From positions 8,838 to 72,837 of the forward strand of contig CAZWAK010000016.1 in the NCBI GenBank assembly GCA_964631865.1: a stretch of DNA of 64,000 bases. Reading direction: 5' to 3'. Both the position numbers and the translations under genes were made by a program. Positions 1-7,187 of this stretch are shown piece after piece. This stretch comes from JAFDVL01 sp964631865. GTDB lineage: Bacteria; Acidobacteriota; Blastocatellia; RBC074. Below the pieces are notes generated by a model. The model saw only the letters and a program-made list of their open reading frames with translations, was not told the DNA's origin and did no database searches. The stretch's first letter is position 1. Each line of letters begins with the position of its first letter.

Positions 1-1026
1 GGCGAGGTCTTCAATTTGTTTCGCCGCGCCGACCGACGCGAAGCTGGCTTTTTGCTGCGGGCGATATTCCAGCGTCGCAAAATCCAGCGTCAAAATATCC
101 TTGCCGACTTTTTTGTAAAAGCCGCCTTTCGTTTTGTCGCCGAGCATTTTGCGCTCAACCATTTGGTCGAGGAGTTCCGGGACTTTGAACGATTCGCGCC
201 GCTCGTCATTCGTCAGCGAATTGTAAAGGTTGCGTGCGACGTTGTACGCCGTGTCCAACCCAACGATGTCGAGCGTGCGGAAGCTCGCGCTTTTGGCGTG
301 GCCGATCAATGTGCCGGTCAGTGAATCAATTTCTTCCGGCGTGTAGCCTTTTTCGAGCATGTAACTCAAGCCATTCAGCATCGAGAAATTCGCCAGCCGA
401 TTCGCCACGAAGCCGGGCGTGTCCTTCGCGTACACAACGCCTTTGCCCATCACGCGATCAAAGAAACCCGCCATAAAACAGGCGACTTCGGGCGACGTGT
501 CGGGCGTGGTGATAATTTCCATCAAATGCAAATAACGCGGCGGGTTGAAAAAGTGCGTGCCGAGGAGACGTTTGCGAAAGTTTTCGGAACGCCCTTCGGC
601 CAACGATTTGATCGGAATGCCGGAGGTGTTCGACGTGATGATGGCTTCGGCGTGCAGATGCGGTTCGACGCGCTCGTACAGGCTGCGTTTGATGTCGAGG
701 TTTTCGACGATGGCTTCGACGATCCAATCGCAATCTTTCAGCTTCGGCAAATCGTCATCGAAGTTGCCAACGCTGACGAGGCTTGCCAATTCTGCGGACA
801 TGAACGCCGCTGGCTTGGCTTTCTTCGCGCCTTCCAGTCCCGCGTTGGCGATGCGATTGCGCACGGCGGGCGCGTCCAACGTCAACCCTTTGGCTTGTTC
901 TTCCGCCGTCAATTCTTTCGGCGCGATGTCGAGCAACAAACACGGCAGGCCCGCGTTCGCAACGTGCGCGGCGATTTGCGCGCCCATCACGCCTGCACCT
1001 AAAACAGCCACTTTCTTAATCTGCAT
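1..1026 (-). CDS. 3-hydroxyacyl-CoA dehydrogenase, N-terminal part (cut by window edge)
   Basis: Oxidises L-3-hydroxyacyl-CoA to 3-ketoacyl-CoA with NAD in fatty-acid beta-oxidation. The reverse strand reads open from the ATG at 1026 to the window edge, giving 342 residues. The N-terminus has a Rossmann motif (VLGAGVMGAQIA, residues about 8-19), and the active-site His lies in GTHFFNPP near residue 157. The C-terminal helical domain begins with KDTPGFVANRL. The pattern fits the long FadN/FadB-like form in which an enoyl-CoA hydratase domain follows, but that part would lie outside the window. The start is supported by a TGAGGAGT ribosome binding site. It is the last visible gene of a minus-strand fatty-acid block. 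Family call is firm; the fused hydratase is inference. Confidence 0.9.
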   Translation of the reverse strand, partial: MQIKKVAVLGAGVMGAQIAAHVANAGLPCLLLDIAPKELTAEEQAKGLTLDAPAVRNRIANAGLEGAKKAKPAAFMSAELASLVSVGNFDDDLPKLKDCDWIVEAIVENLDIKRSLYERVEPHLHAEAIITSNTSGIPIKSLAEGRSENFRKRLLGTHFFNPPRYLHLMEIITTPDTSPEVACFMAGFFDRVMGKGVVYAKDTPGFVANRLANFSMLNGLSYMLEKGYTPEEIDSLTGTLIGHAKSASFRTLDIVGLDTAYNVARNLYNSLTNDERRESFKVPELLDQMVERKMLGDKTKGGFYKKVGKDILTLDFATLEYRPQQKASFASVGAAKQIEDLA

Positions 1027-1044
1027 GGATAGACTCCTCAATGT

Positions 1045-1122
1045 GTAGCGCAAACTGTTAGTTTGCGTCGTTTTATTCAGCAATACGCTGGTGAAGCCAC
1101 GCAAACTAACAGTTTGCGCTAC
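1045..1122. repeat. Paired REP-like inverted repeat
   Basis: Two 23-base copies (1045-1067 and 1100-1122) are perfect reverse complements of each other. Each contains its own palindrome, CGCAAACT-3 nt-AGTTTGCG, and they carry GTAGCG/CGCTAC at the outer ends. The arrangement resembles a bacterial interspersed mosaic element. It lies in the leader of the 3-hydroxyacyl-CoA dehydrogenase gene and could fold into one long hairpin or two small ones. Function is unknown; similar word-plus-reverse-complement palindromes occur at 10300, 47444 and 51319. Confidence 0.75.
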
Positions 1123-1134
1123 CTTTCCCCAACG

Positions 1135-1521
1135 CTAGAGCAAAGCCCAAGGGGCCAAATAACACGCACTCATCAGCACGAACAAAAACGCGAATAGCAC
1201 CGACGTCAACGACGTGCCCCAAAACAGCGGTTGCAACAAAAAGCGGAAGAACCAAAACGCGCCGATGCCAAGCGCAATCGTGCGCCCGATGCCCGTCGTT
1301 ATCAACTCGTTCGTGTGCCGGAGCGACACAATGGCAAAGAGCAAAAACACAAAACTCAAACACAGGTTCAAGACCTGCATCACACCGCTGTTCAGATGAC
1401 TCAAGCGCCGCAATTCCGCACGCCAATCAAACAATTGCCAAAACAACAAATGAAAGATGAGCCACCCGATACTCGCGTAGCCGCCAACTTTCACCAGTAA
1501 GGCTGCGGTGGACGGGGTCAT
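1135..1521 (-). CDS. Small four-helix membrane protein of unknown function
   Basis: The 128-residue product has about four hydrophobic segments (roughly residues 12-30, 46-66, 78-98 and 103-125) with short loops, so it is an inner-membrane protein. I recognise no family motif. The second half contains an aromatic-rich stretch (FWFFRFLLQPLFWG). It starts 25 bases after the end of the flavoprotein gene and is probably co-transcribed with it and with the 3-hydroxyacyl-CoA dehydrogenase downstream. No function is proposed beyond membrane location. Confidence 0.7.
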   Translation of the reverse strand: MTPSTAALLVKVGGYASIGWLIFHLLFWQLFDWRAELRRLSHLNSGVMQVLNLCLSFVFLLFAIVSLRHTNELITTGIGRTIALGIGAFWFFRFLLQPLFWGTSLTSVLFAFLFVLMSACYLAPWALL

Positions 1522-1546
1522 AAAATGGTTCCCAGCAAAGCTCGAT

Positions 1547-2233
1547 TCAGTAGTTCGTCAAGATATTCTCATCCGAAAAGCCCAGTTCTTTCAGACGAGT
1601 TTTGGTTTGTTGCATCATTTCGTTCGAGCCGCAAATCAACGCAACCGGCGCATCCAATTCCGGCACGATGTTGTCGAGCAGGCTTTGTACATAGCCCGTT
1701 GCCCCGCTCCATTCGTCGTCCGGTTGACTGATGACCTGCCGCAATGTGACATCGTGCGTGCGCCAATCGGTCAGAATTTCTTCTTCAAAATAAAAATCCT
1801 TGTTTGTCCGCGCGCCGTGCAACACGACCAATTTGCCGAAGTCCGCACGACGACGAAAGACGTGGCGCAACGTCGAGCGCAGCGGCGCAATGCCTGTGCC
1901 CATTGCGACGAACACCAAATCGCGGCCTGCATAATTCTCCAGCGGAAAGCCGTTGCCGACGATCTTGCGCATTGTGACTTCCGCGCTTGTGCCCGCCTGA
2001 AAAAGCGTCATGGCGATGCTGCTCGCCGAGGCATTGTCTTTGAGCAGAAACTCGTACTCGTCATCCTCCGGCGCAGAAGCGAACGCCACGTAGGACGATT
2101 TGCCATCTGCCATTTCCAACACAGCAACTTGCCCCGGCACGAAAGGTTCTTTCGCGCCTTCGTGCGGGAGCATAAAAAAGCTCCAGACGTTCGAGGTGTG
2201 TTGGTGAATGTGCGTAATCGTTAGTTTAGCCAT
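1547..2233 (-). CDS. FAD/NAD(P)-binding oxidoreductase, ferredoxin-reductase type
   Basis: A 228-residue soluble flavoprotein of the ferredoxin-NADP reductase superfamily. The N-terminal half is the FAD-binding barrel (VPGQVAVLEM near residue 42). The C-terminal half is the nucleotide-binding domain with VAMGTGIAPLRSTLRHV and the terminal CGSNEMM motif typical of the CGxxxM element near the hydride-transfer site. It probably passes electrons between NAD(P)H and an unidentified partner. I start at the ATG at 2233: the reading frame stays open for 21 more codons, but those lie in a GGTGGTCGGT-type repeat and encode a low-complexity Gly/Trp/Pro/Thr stretch. It lies downstream of the acyl-CoA ligase in the same direction. 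Confidence 0.8.
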   Translation of the reverse strand: MAKLTITHIHQHTSNVWSFFMLPHEGAKEPFVPGQVAVLEMADGKSSYVAFASAPEDDEYEFLLKDNASASSIAMTLFQAGTSAEVTMRKIVGNGFPLENYAGRDLVFVAMGTGIAPLRSTLRHVFRRRADFGKLVVLHGARTNKDFYFEEEILTDWRTHDVTLRQVISQPDDEWSGATGYVQSLLDNIVPELDAPVALICGSNEMMQQTKTRLKELGFSDENILTNY

Positions 2234-2296
2234 GGTGGTCGGTGGCTGATGGTCGGTGGTCGGTGGTCTTGCCAGCCACCAGCCACCAACCACCAA
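2234..2296. repeat. GGTGGTCGGT-type hairpin repeat, copy 1
   Basis: The left half is built from GGTCGGTGGT units and the right half from the complementary AGCCACCA/ACCACCA units, so the whole folds as an imperfect hairpin. It fills almost exactly the gap between two co-directional genes. A second copy of the same type lies at 32587-32648, also between co-directional genes. Role unknown; an RNA-processing or termination-modulating hairpin is possible. Confidence 0.7.
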
Positions 2297-4192
2297 TCAC
2301 TTTTCGTGTTGACGCTCTTTTTCTGCGTACATTGCGTCAATTTGGTCTTTGTATTTTTCCATCACGACGCGGCGTTTGACTTTCAGCGTCGGCGTCAATT
2401 CGCCGCTTTCAATCGTCATTTCCTGCGCGAGCAACACGACGCCTTTGAGCTTTTCAAATTTACCGAGTTCCGGCGTCAGCTTATCCACTTGGCGTTCGAT
2501 CAAATCTATGACTTGCGGATGTCGCAACAATTCGTAGACGTCCTGATAGGCGATGTTCTTCAACTCCGCATAGCTTTTGAGCGCATCGAAATGCGGCACG
2601 ATCAGCGCCGCCGGAAACTTACGTTGTTCGCCGATCACAACGGCTTGATTGATGAAGCGGCTTTGTTTCAAGGCATTTTCAATCGGCTGCGGCGCGATGT
2701 ACTTGCCGCCACTCGTTTTGATCAAATCTTTCTTGCGGTCGGTGATGTACAAATAGCCGTCCGCATCCAGATGCCCGATGTCGCCCGTGTGCAGCCAAAC
2801 CGTGCCGTGCTCATCGCGCGATAAAGTTTCAGCCGTTGCATCAGGCTTGTTGAAATAGCCCTGCATAATGTTCCGACCGCTGGCCAGGATTTCGCCGTCT
2901 TCAGCAATCTTGATCGTCACGCCCGGAATCGCTTTGCCGCACGAACCGAGCCGATGCGCACGCGCCGTGTTGGCCGTAATCACGGGCGAGCTTTCGGTCA
3001 AACCATAGCCTTGCAGAATCGGCAATCCTGCGCCGTAAAACACTTGTGCGAGTTCGAGCGGCAACGCTGCACCGCCGGATGCGAGATTCTTGATGCGCCC
3101 GCCGAACGCCGCTTGCCATTTGCTGAAAACCAGTTTGATGGCGAACGCGCGTTTGGCCTGCAACAGCAACGGCACAGGTTGGCCGCTGTTTTCGAGCATT
3201 GCCCATTCTTTGGCGACTTCAATCGCCCAGTTCGCAATGCGGGCTTTGGCGGCTCCGGCGGCTTCAGCTTTTTCGAGCGTCTTGGCGTAAATCTTTTCGT
3301 ACAGACGCGGCACGCTGGTCATAAAATGCGGGCGCACTTCAAGCAGATTTTGCGCGACTGTATCAATGCTTTCGGCGAGGAAAATTTTCACGCGCATGAA
3401 CAAGTCGAGGTAAATCGTCACGCGCTCGAAAATGTGCGAGAACGGCAGAAAGCTGAGCGCCGTGTCGCCCGCGTGAATGTTCATCGTTTCGGCCACGCTC
3501 TGCACGTTTGACATAATGTTGTCGTGCGTCAGCATCACGCCTTTCGGCTCGCCCGTTGTGCCGGACGTGTAGATCAACGTGGCCAACGAAGCGGGCGTGA
3601 CTTGACCGCGCAAGCGCTCGTACAACTCGGGCTGCAAACGATCTAACTGTCTGCCGAACGCTTGCATGTCCGCGAAGTGAATCACACGCGGATCGTCGGT
3701 CTCGAAGTGATCGAACGCGATGATTTTCTTCAGGCTCGGCACGTCGTTGAGCGATTCCTGTACGCGCGCGAATTGCTTCGCCGTTGAAACGAACATCACT
3801 TCAACGGCGGCGTCGTTGAGGATGTAGGAAACCTGCTTGGGCGCTTGCGTGGCGTAAATCGGCACGTCGGCGCAGGCGCAATTCAGCACGCCCAAATCGG
3901 CAATCGTCCATTCGGGGCGATTTTCTGAAAGCAAACCAACGTGCGCGCCCGGACGCACACCGAGCGAATACAAACCGAGCGTCGTCGCGCGCACTTGTGC
4001 GGCCAATTCACGGGCGGAAAGCGAATGCCACGTGCCGTCTTTTTTGTAGTTCAGCAAATCCGGTTGCGCCGACGCGACCACCTCATCCAACAACGACACA
4101 ATAGTCGCAGGTGACGATGCGGCCTGTAGATTCGCTATGATGGTGGTTTCGCGTTGGGCCATAACGGTTTTGAGAAGGCTGTCAGCTTGCAT
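2297..4192 (-). CDS. Long-chain fatty acid-CoA ligase (AMP-forming)
   Basis: Activates fatty acids to acyl-CoA through an acyl-adenylate intermediate, feeding beta-oxidation. The 631-residue product shows the adenylate-forming signature TLIYTSGTTGEPKGVML and, further on, GYGLTESSPV. The hinge motif LHTGDIGHLDADGYLYITDR and catalytic Lys region KDLIKTSGGKYIAPQPIEN follow, as in FadD15-type long-chain ligases. Length is normal for this class. The start may be 4192 or the ATG at 4162 (MAQRETTII), which aligns better with typical N-termini. It sits between the TetR regulator and the flavoprotein gene, so it belongs to a fatty-acid utilisation unit. Chain-length specificity cannot be read from sequence. 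Confidence 0.92.
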   Translation of the reverse strand: MQADSLLKTVMAQRETTIIANLQAASSPATIVSLLDEVVASAQPDLLNYKKDGTWHSLSARELAAQVRATTLGLYSLGVRPGAHVGLLSENRPEWTIADLGVLNCACADVPIYATQAPKQVSYILNDAAVEVMFVSTAKQFARVQESLNDVPSLKKIIAFDHFETDDPRVIHFADMQAFGRQLDRLQPELYERLRGQVTPASLATLIYTSGTTGEPKGVMLTHDNIMSNVQSVAETMNIHAGDTALSFLPFSHIFERVTIYLDLFMRVKIFLAESIDTVAQNLLEVRPHFMTSVPRLYEKIYAKTLEKAEAAGAAKARIANWAIEVAKEWAMLENSGQPVPLLLQAKRAFAIKLVFSKWQAAFGGRIKNLASGGAALPLELAQVFYGAGLPILQGYGLTESSPVITANTARAHRLGSCGKAIPGVTIKIAEDGEILASGRNIMQGYFNKPDATAETLSRDEHGTVWLHTGDIGHLDADGYLYITDRKKDLIKTSGGKYIAPQPIENALKQSRFINQAVVIGEQRKFPAALIVPHFDALKSYAELKNIAYQDVYELLRHPQVIDLIERQVDKLTPELGKFEKLKGVVLLAQEMTIESGELTPTLKVKRRVVMEKYKDQIDAMYAEKERQHEK

Positions 4193-4248
4193 TTGTCATT
4201 CGTCCGTCAGAAAGAATCCCAGCAAAGACTCTTGTGCAAGCTGACAGC

Positions 4249-4929
4249 CTAAACGACGCCATCGGCGTTGATGCCGTGCAGAAACACGTCCATCACGGGA
4301 TCAACCAGCGGCGTCAATTTGAAGTTGTGATGACTCAGCACCCAATTCGTCACCATTTCGTCGAGCGCGCCAAAAATCACTTTGGCGACAACCTTCGGAT
4401 TCAAGCTGGCACGAAAGACGCCTTGCTGTTGCCCGCGCTCCAAAATCTCGCGCAGCATTTTCAAGTAATCGGCCAGCATCGTTTCCGAAAACTGCTCCAT
4501 AAATTTTGTCGAATGACGGAACTCGACCTGAAAGACAACGGCCAAATCCCGATTGGCTTCGAGCGCCTCAAAATGCAATTTGGCGAAATGCCGCAACTGT
4601 GCGCGCGGGTCGGTGATGACGGAGAGTTCCTGCTGCGCGCGGGCATTGAACTCCTGCATCGCGGTGTTGAAGATCGAAACCAACAGGTCGTCTTTGTTCT
4701 TGAAATACAAATAGACCGTGCCGTCGGCGACGCCCGCCGCGCGTGCGACTTCGGCGACTTTGGCATTGAAATAGCCGGAGCGCGCAAAGACCTGAATTGC
4801 GCCGCGCAAGATGGCGGCAAACTTGTCCGAGCCGTTTTCGTCGGAGAGCAACGCGAACTTGGGCGGCACTTTACGCGGCGCTTGGCCCACTGCGTTCAGC
4901 CGCGCATCAGATTTTTTCTGCGCGTTCAT
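4249..4929 (-). CDS. TetR/AcrR-family regulator, FadR-like
   Basis: A ligand-responsive repressor. The helix-turn-helix domain lies in the first third (AAILRGAIQVFARSGY, then VARAAGVADGTVYLYFKNKDDL), followed by an all-helical ligand domain resembling the Bacillus FadR/YsiA type, which senses long-chain acyl-CoA. I use the internal ATG at 4929 (226 residues). The frame can also begin at an ATG at 4986 (245 residues), but that codon lies inside a near-palindrome resembling the FadR operator (4972-4989). The downstream acyl-CoA ligase and the 3-hydroxyacyl-CoA dehydrogenase are the likely targets, with autoregulation. Family is clear; the acyl-CoA effector is inferred from context. Confidence 0.85.
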   Translation of the reverse strand: MNAQKKSDARLNAVGQAPRKVPPKFALLSDENGSDKFAAILRGAIQVFARSGYFNAKVAEVARAAGVADGTVYLYFKNKDDLLVSIFNTAMQEFNARAQQELSVITDPRAQLRHFAKLHFEALEANRDLAVVFQVEFRHSTKFMEQFSETMLADYLKMLREILERGQQQGVFRASLNPKVVAKVIFGALDEMVTNWVLSHHNFKLTPLVDPVMDVFLHGINADGVV

Positions 4930-4971
4930 AACTCCCGCTTGCGAATCATAGGTTGGTGACTCAATAAAAAA

Positions 4972-4989
4972 TGTATGAGCATTCATTCA
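4972..4989. promoter_or_regulatory. Candidate FadR-type operator
   Basis: On the reverse strand the site reads TGAATGAATGCTCATACA. As I recall it, the Bacillus FadR consensus is TGAATGANTANTCATTCA; the site differs at two of sixteen fixed positions. It sits just upstream of, or over, the start of the TetR gene, where an autorepression operator is expected. The match was found by eye and one site is weak statistical evidence. Confidence 0.45.
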
Positions 4990-5082
4990 GAGGCGCATCG
5001 TAGCTGAAAAACTGCCGATGAGCAAGCGGCTTTTTGCGCCTTGTCTTGCGCGCTCTGTCGGCTTATGACAGCATTCCGCGCG

Positions 5083-6204
5083 ATGGCTCACAAAAAGGTT
5101 GCGAAAGACAATACGAAGCAAAAACGCATCGCGCTCGTGACGGGGGGCGGTGATTGTCCGGGGCTGAATGCGGTGATTCGCGCGGTGGTCAAAGGCGCGC
5201 TCAATCACGGTTGGGAAGTCTACGGCATCGAACGCGGCTTTGAAGGCTTGTTGCATAAAAATCAGGTGCGCAGGCTGGACGCTGCCGACGTGCGCGGCAT
5301 TGCGCATTTAGGCGGCACAATTCTGGGCACGACGAATCGCGGCAATCCGTTCAAATTCACCATCAAAAAAAATGGCAAAGAAACGGTGGTGGACTTGTCG
5401 CAGCAAATTGCGGATCGCTTCTTCGATTTGGGCTTTGACGCGCTCGTCACGATTGGCGGCGATGGCACGCTGAAAATCGCGCAGCAATTGGCCGACCTGG
5501 GCATTCCGATCATCGGCGTCCCGAAAACGATTGATAATGATTTGGCGGCGACCGAAGTGTCATTCGGGTTCAATACCGCCGTGACGACGGCGACCGAGGC
5601 AATTGACAAATTGCACGCGACCGCCAAAGCGCACGAGCGCGTGATGGTCGTCGAGTTGATGGGGCATTATTCGGGCTGGATTGCGTTGTATGCGGGCATT
5701 GCAGGCGGCGCGGACGTGATTTTGATTCCCGAAATTCCGTTCGATTTGAAAGCCGTCGCGCGCAAGATTCAGGATCGCTGGCGACGGCAACGCCGCTTTG
5801 CCATCGTGGTCGCAGCAGAAGGCGCACGACCGACAGGCGGCGAGCATTTTATGACGCTACGCGAAACCGGACACGAACGCTTGGGCGGCGTGGCGGAATT
5901 TGTCGCCAAAGAAATTCATCGTTTGACTGCCCGCGAAACGCGCTCGCTCGTGCTGGGACATTTGCAGCGCGGTGGACAGCCAACCACGTCAGATCGCTTG
6001 CTGGCAACGCGCTTTGGAGCCGCTGCCGTACGTGCGATTGCGCACGGCGAATGCAATGTGATGGTGGCGTTGAAGTCCACACAGATCATTACTGTTCCGC
6101 TGGAAGAAGCCATCCGCGAAACAAAATTCGTGCCGTTGAATTCTGACATCGTCTGTTCCGCGCGCGACTTGGGCATTTCCTTTGGAGACGAAAAAGATGA
6201 GTAA
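5083..6204 (+). CDS. pfkA: 6-phosphofructokinase
   Basis: Phosphorylates fructose 6-phosphate in glycolysis. Motifs in order: GGDCPGLNAVIR (phosphoryl-donor binding), IGGDGTLKIA, and PKTIDNDLAATEVSFGF, containing the catalytic Asp of TIDND. The donor-selecting positions are Gly in GGDGT and Lys in PKTIDND. PPi enzymes usually have Asp and Lys, classical ATP enzymes Gly and Gly, and this mixed Gly/Lys pattern is known from some long ATP-using enzymes. The 373-residue length is longer than E. coli PfkA (320), also fitting the long clade. I chose the ATG at 5083 (MAHKKVAKD); upstream in-frame ATGs at 5041 and 5065 are possible. It overlaps the next gene by eight bases. Confidence 0.88.
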   Translation: MAHKKVAKDNTKQKRIALVTGGGDCPGLNAVIRAVVKGALNHGWEVYGIERGFEGLLHKNQVRRLDAADVRGIAHLGGTILGTTNRGNPFKFTIKKNGKETVVDLSQQIADRFFDLGFDALVTIGGDGTLKIAQQLADLGIPIIGVPKTIDNDLAATEVSFGFNTAVTTATEAIDKLHATAKAHERVMVVELMGHYSGWIALYAGIAGGADVILIPEIPFDLKAVARKIQDRWRRQRRFAIVVAAEGARPTGGEHFMTLRETGHERLGGVAEFVAKEIHRLTARETRSLVLGHLQRGGQPTTSDRLLATRFGAAAVRAIAHGECNVMVALKSTQIITVPLEEAIRETKFVPLNSDIVCSARDLGISFGDEKDE

Positions 6205-6616
6205 TGCACCTGACCTTCTAAAAGACACGACGCGCGCGCGCTTGGATCAAGTAAGCCGCGCCCTGCTGAGCCTGCATAAATCCTTGTTGGACGATGAACG
6301 GATCATCTACGAAGCCGCGCAAGGCGCGGTCGTGTCGCCGAACGAATTGTTTCGGCTGGCGCTCAATCATCCGCAGTTCACGTGGCTCGGCAAGATTTTG
6401 ACCTTGATCGCGCAATTGGACGAAGCCGCGTCCGTGCGTCGTCCTGCGACCGAAACACAAGCCCAGTCTTTGCTCGCCGAAGCGCGCGTATTGCTCGCGC
6501 TGGAACACGCCGACCAAACCTTTGTCGAGCGATTCCAACTGGCGCTCGCCCGCAGCACCGATGCGACCGACAAACACCACGAAGCATTGCAAATTGCGAC
6601 CGCAGAAAGCGAGTGA
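6197..6616 (+). CDS. Conserved helical protein of unknown function
   Basis: A 139-residue, charged, mostly helical soluble protein. Its ATG overlaps the last codons of the phosphofructokinase gene, suggesting translational coupling. The segments LHKSLLDDERIIYE, SPNELFRLALNHPQFTWLGK and LIAQLDEA resemble an uncharacterised bacterial family that I have seen in cyanobacteria and proteobacteria, but I cannot give a domain name or function. No signal peptide or membrane segment. The next gene begins eight bases later, so the three genes look like one transcript. Confidence 0.7.
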   Translation: MSNAPDLLKDTTRARLDQVSRALLSLHKSLLDDERIIYEAAQGAVVSPNELFRLALNHPQFTWLGKILTLIAQLDEAASVRRPATETQAQSLLAEARVLLALEHADQTFVERFQLALARSTDATDKHHEALQIATAESE

Positions 6617-6623
6617 CAAAAGG

Positions 6624-6914
6624 ATGAGCCAGGAAGCTTTGCCAGTGATTCACCATCCCTCGGCACATCGGTTCGAGATCCGTTTGGATGGCCACACGGC
6701 CTTGATTGACTATCGCAAACGCGGCGATGACATTTATGTTTTGCTTCACACCGAAGTGCCGCCCGCCTTCGAGGGCAAAGGCATCGGCAGCCGTTTGGTC
6801 AAAGGCGCGTTGGAGCAGATCAAAGCCGAAGGCAAGCGGTTCGTTCCGCTCTGTTCCTTCATCGCGGCGTATGTCCGCCGTCATCCCGAATACGAAGAAT
6901 TCGTTGCGAGGTAA
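6624..6914 (+). CDS. Small GNAT-fold N-acetyltransferase (YjdJ-like)
   Basis: A 96-residue minimal acetyl-CoA-binding protein. The sequence PPAFEGKGIGSRLVKGAL carries the pyrophosphate-binding (Q/R)xxGxG/A-type loop. The C-terminal VPLCSFIAAYVRRHPEY is characteristic of the short YjdJ/GCN5-related group. The true start is the ATG at 6624, preceded by AAAGG. The substrate is unknown; short members of this family have no established physiological role. It follows the unknown protein by eight bases, in the phosphofructokinase transcript. Confidence 0.85.
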   Translation: MSQEALPVIHHPSAHRFEIRLDGHTALIDYRKRGDDIYVLLHTEVPPAFEGKGIGSRLVKGALEQIKAEGKRFVPLCSFIAAYVRRHPEYEEFVAR

Positions 6915-7187
6915 AGCCTATGAACGAGCTACGGTCCGTTTGTGATGAACACGCGCGCCGAATTCTGTGAAATAAGAACGGCGATAGAACACGGATGAAA
7001 CAGATGCGGCAGATCGAAACAGGTTCGTGTGCATCTGTTGTATCCGTTCCATCCGTGTTCCATCTTTCTCGAATCTATAGAAAACGGATGGAACAGATGG
7101 GACTGATTTGGACGGATGAGGTCGGTCTTGATCCGTAATATCTGTTGCATCTGTGTTCCATTAGACTTGAGATTAAAAGCCCCCACA
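6915..7187. repeat. Intergenic region with nested inverted repeats (CATCTGT/CCGTGTTC type)
   Basis: No gene is visible. GAACACGGATG at 6987-6997 pairs perfectly with 7050-7060, and ACAGATGC at 7000-7007 pairs with 7031-7038, so the segment can fold as a long two-part stem. Related words (GGATGGAACAGATG, then ATCTGTTGCATCTGTGTTCC) recur at about 7086-7160, suggesting a second degenerate element. The region separates the phosphofructokinase transcript from the formiminotransferase gene and presumably also holds the latter's promoter, which I could not pinpoint. Confidence 0.65.

Noticed and set aside
2234..2296. Extending the flavoprotein start upstream through the repeat
   Set aside because: The added residues are low-complexity translation of a repeat that also occurs at 32587, so the ATG at 2233 is preferred.
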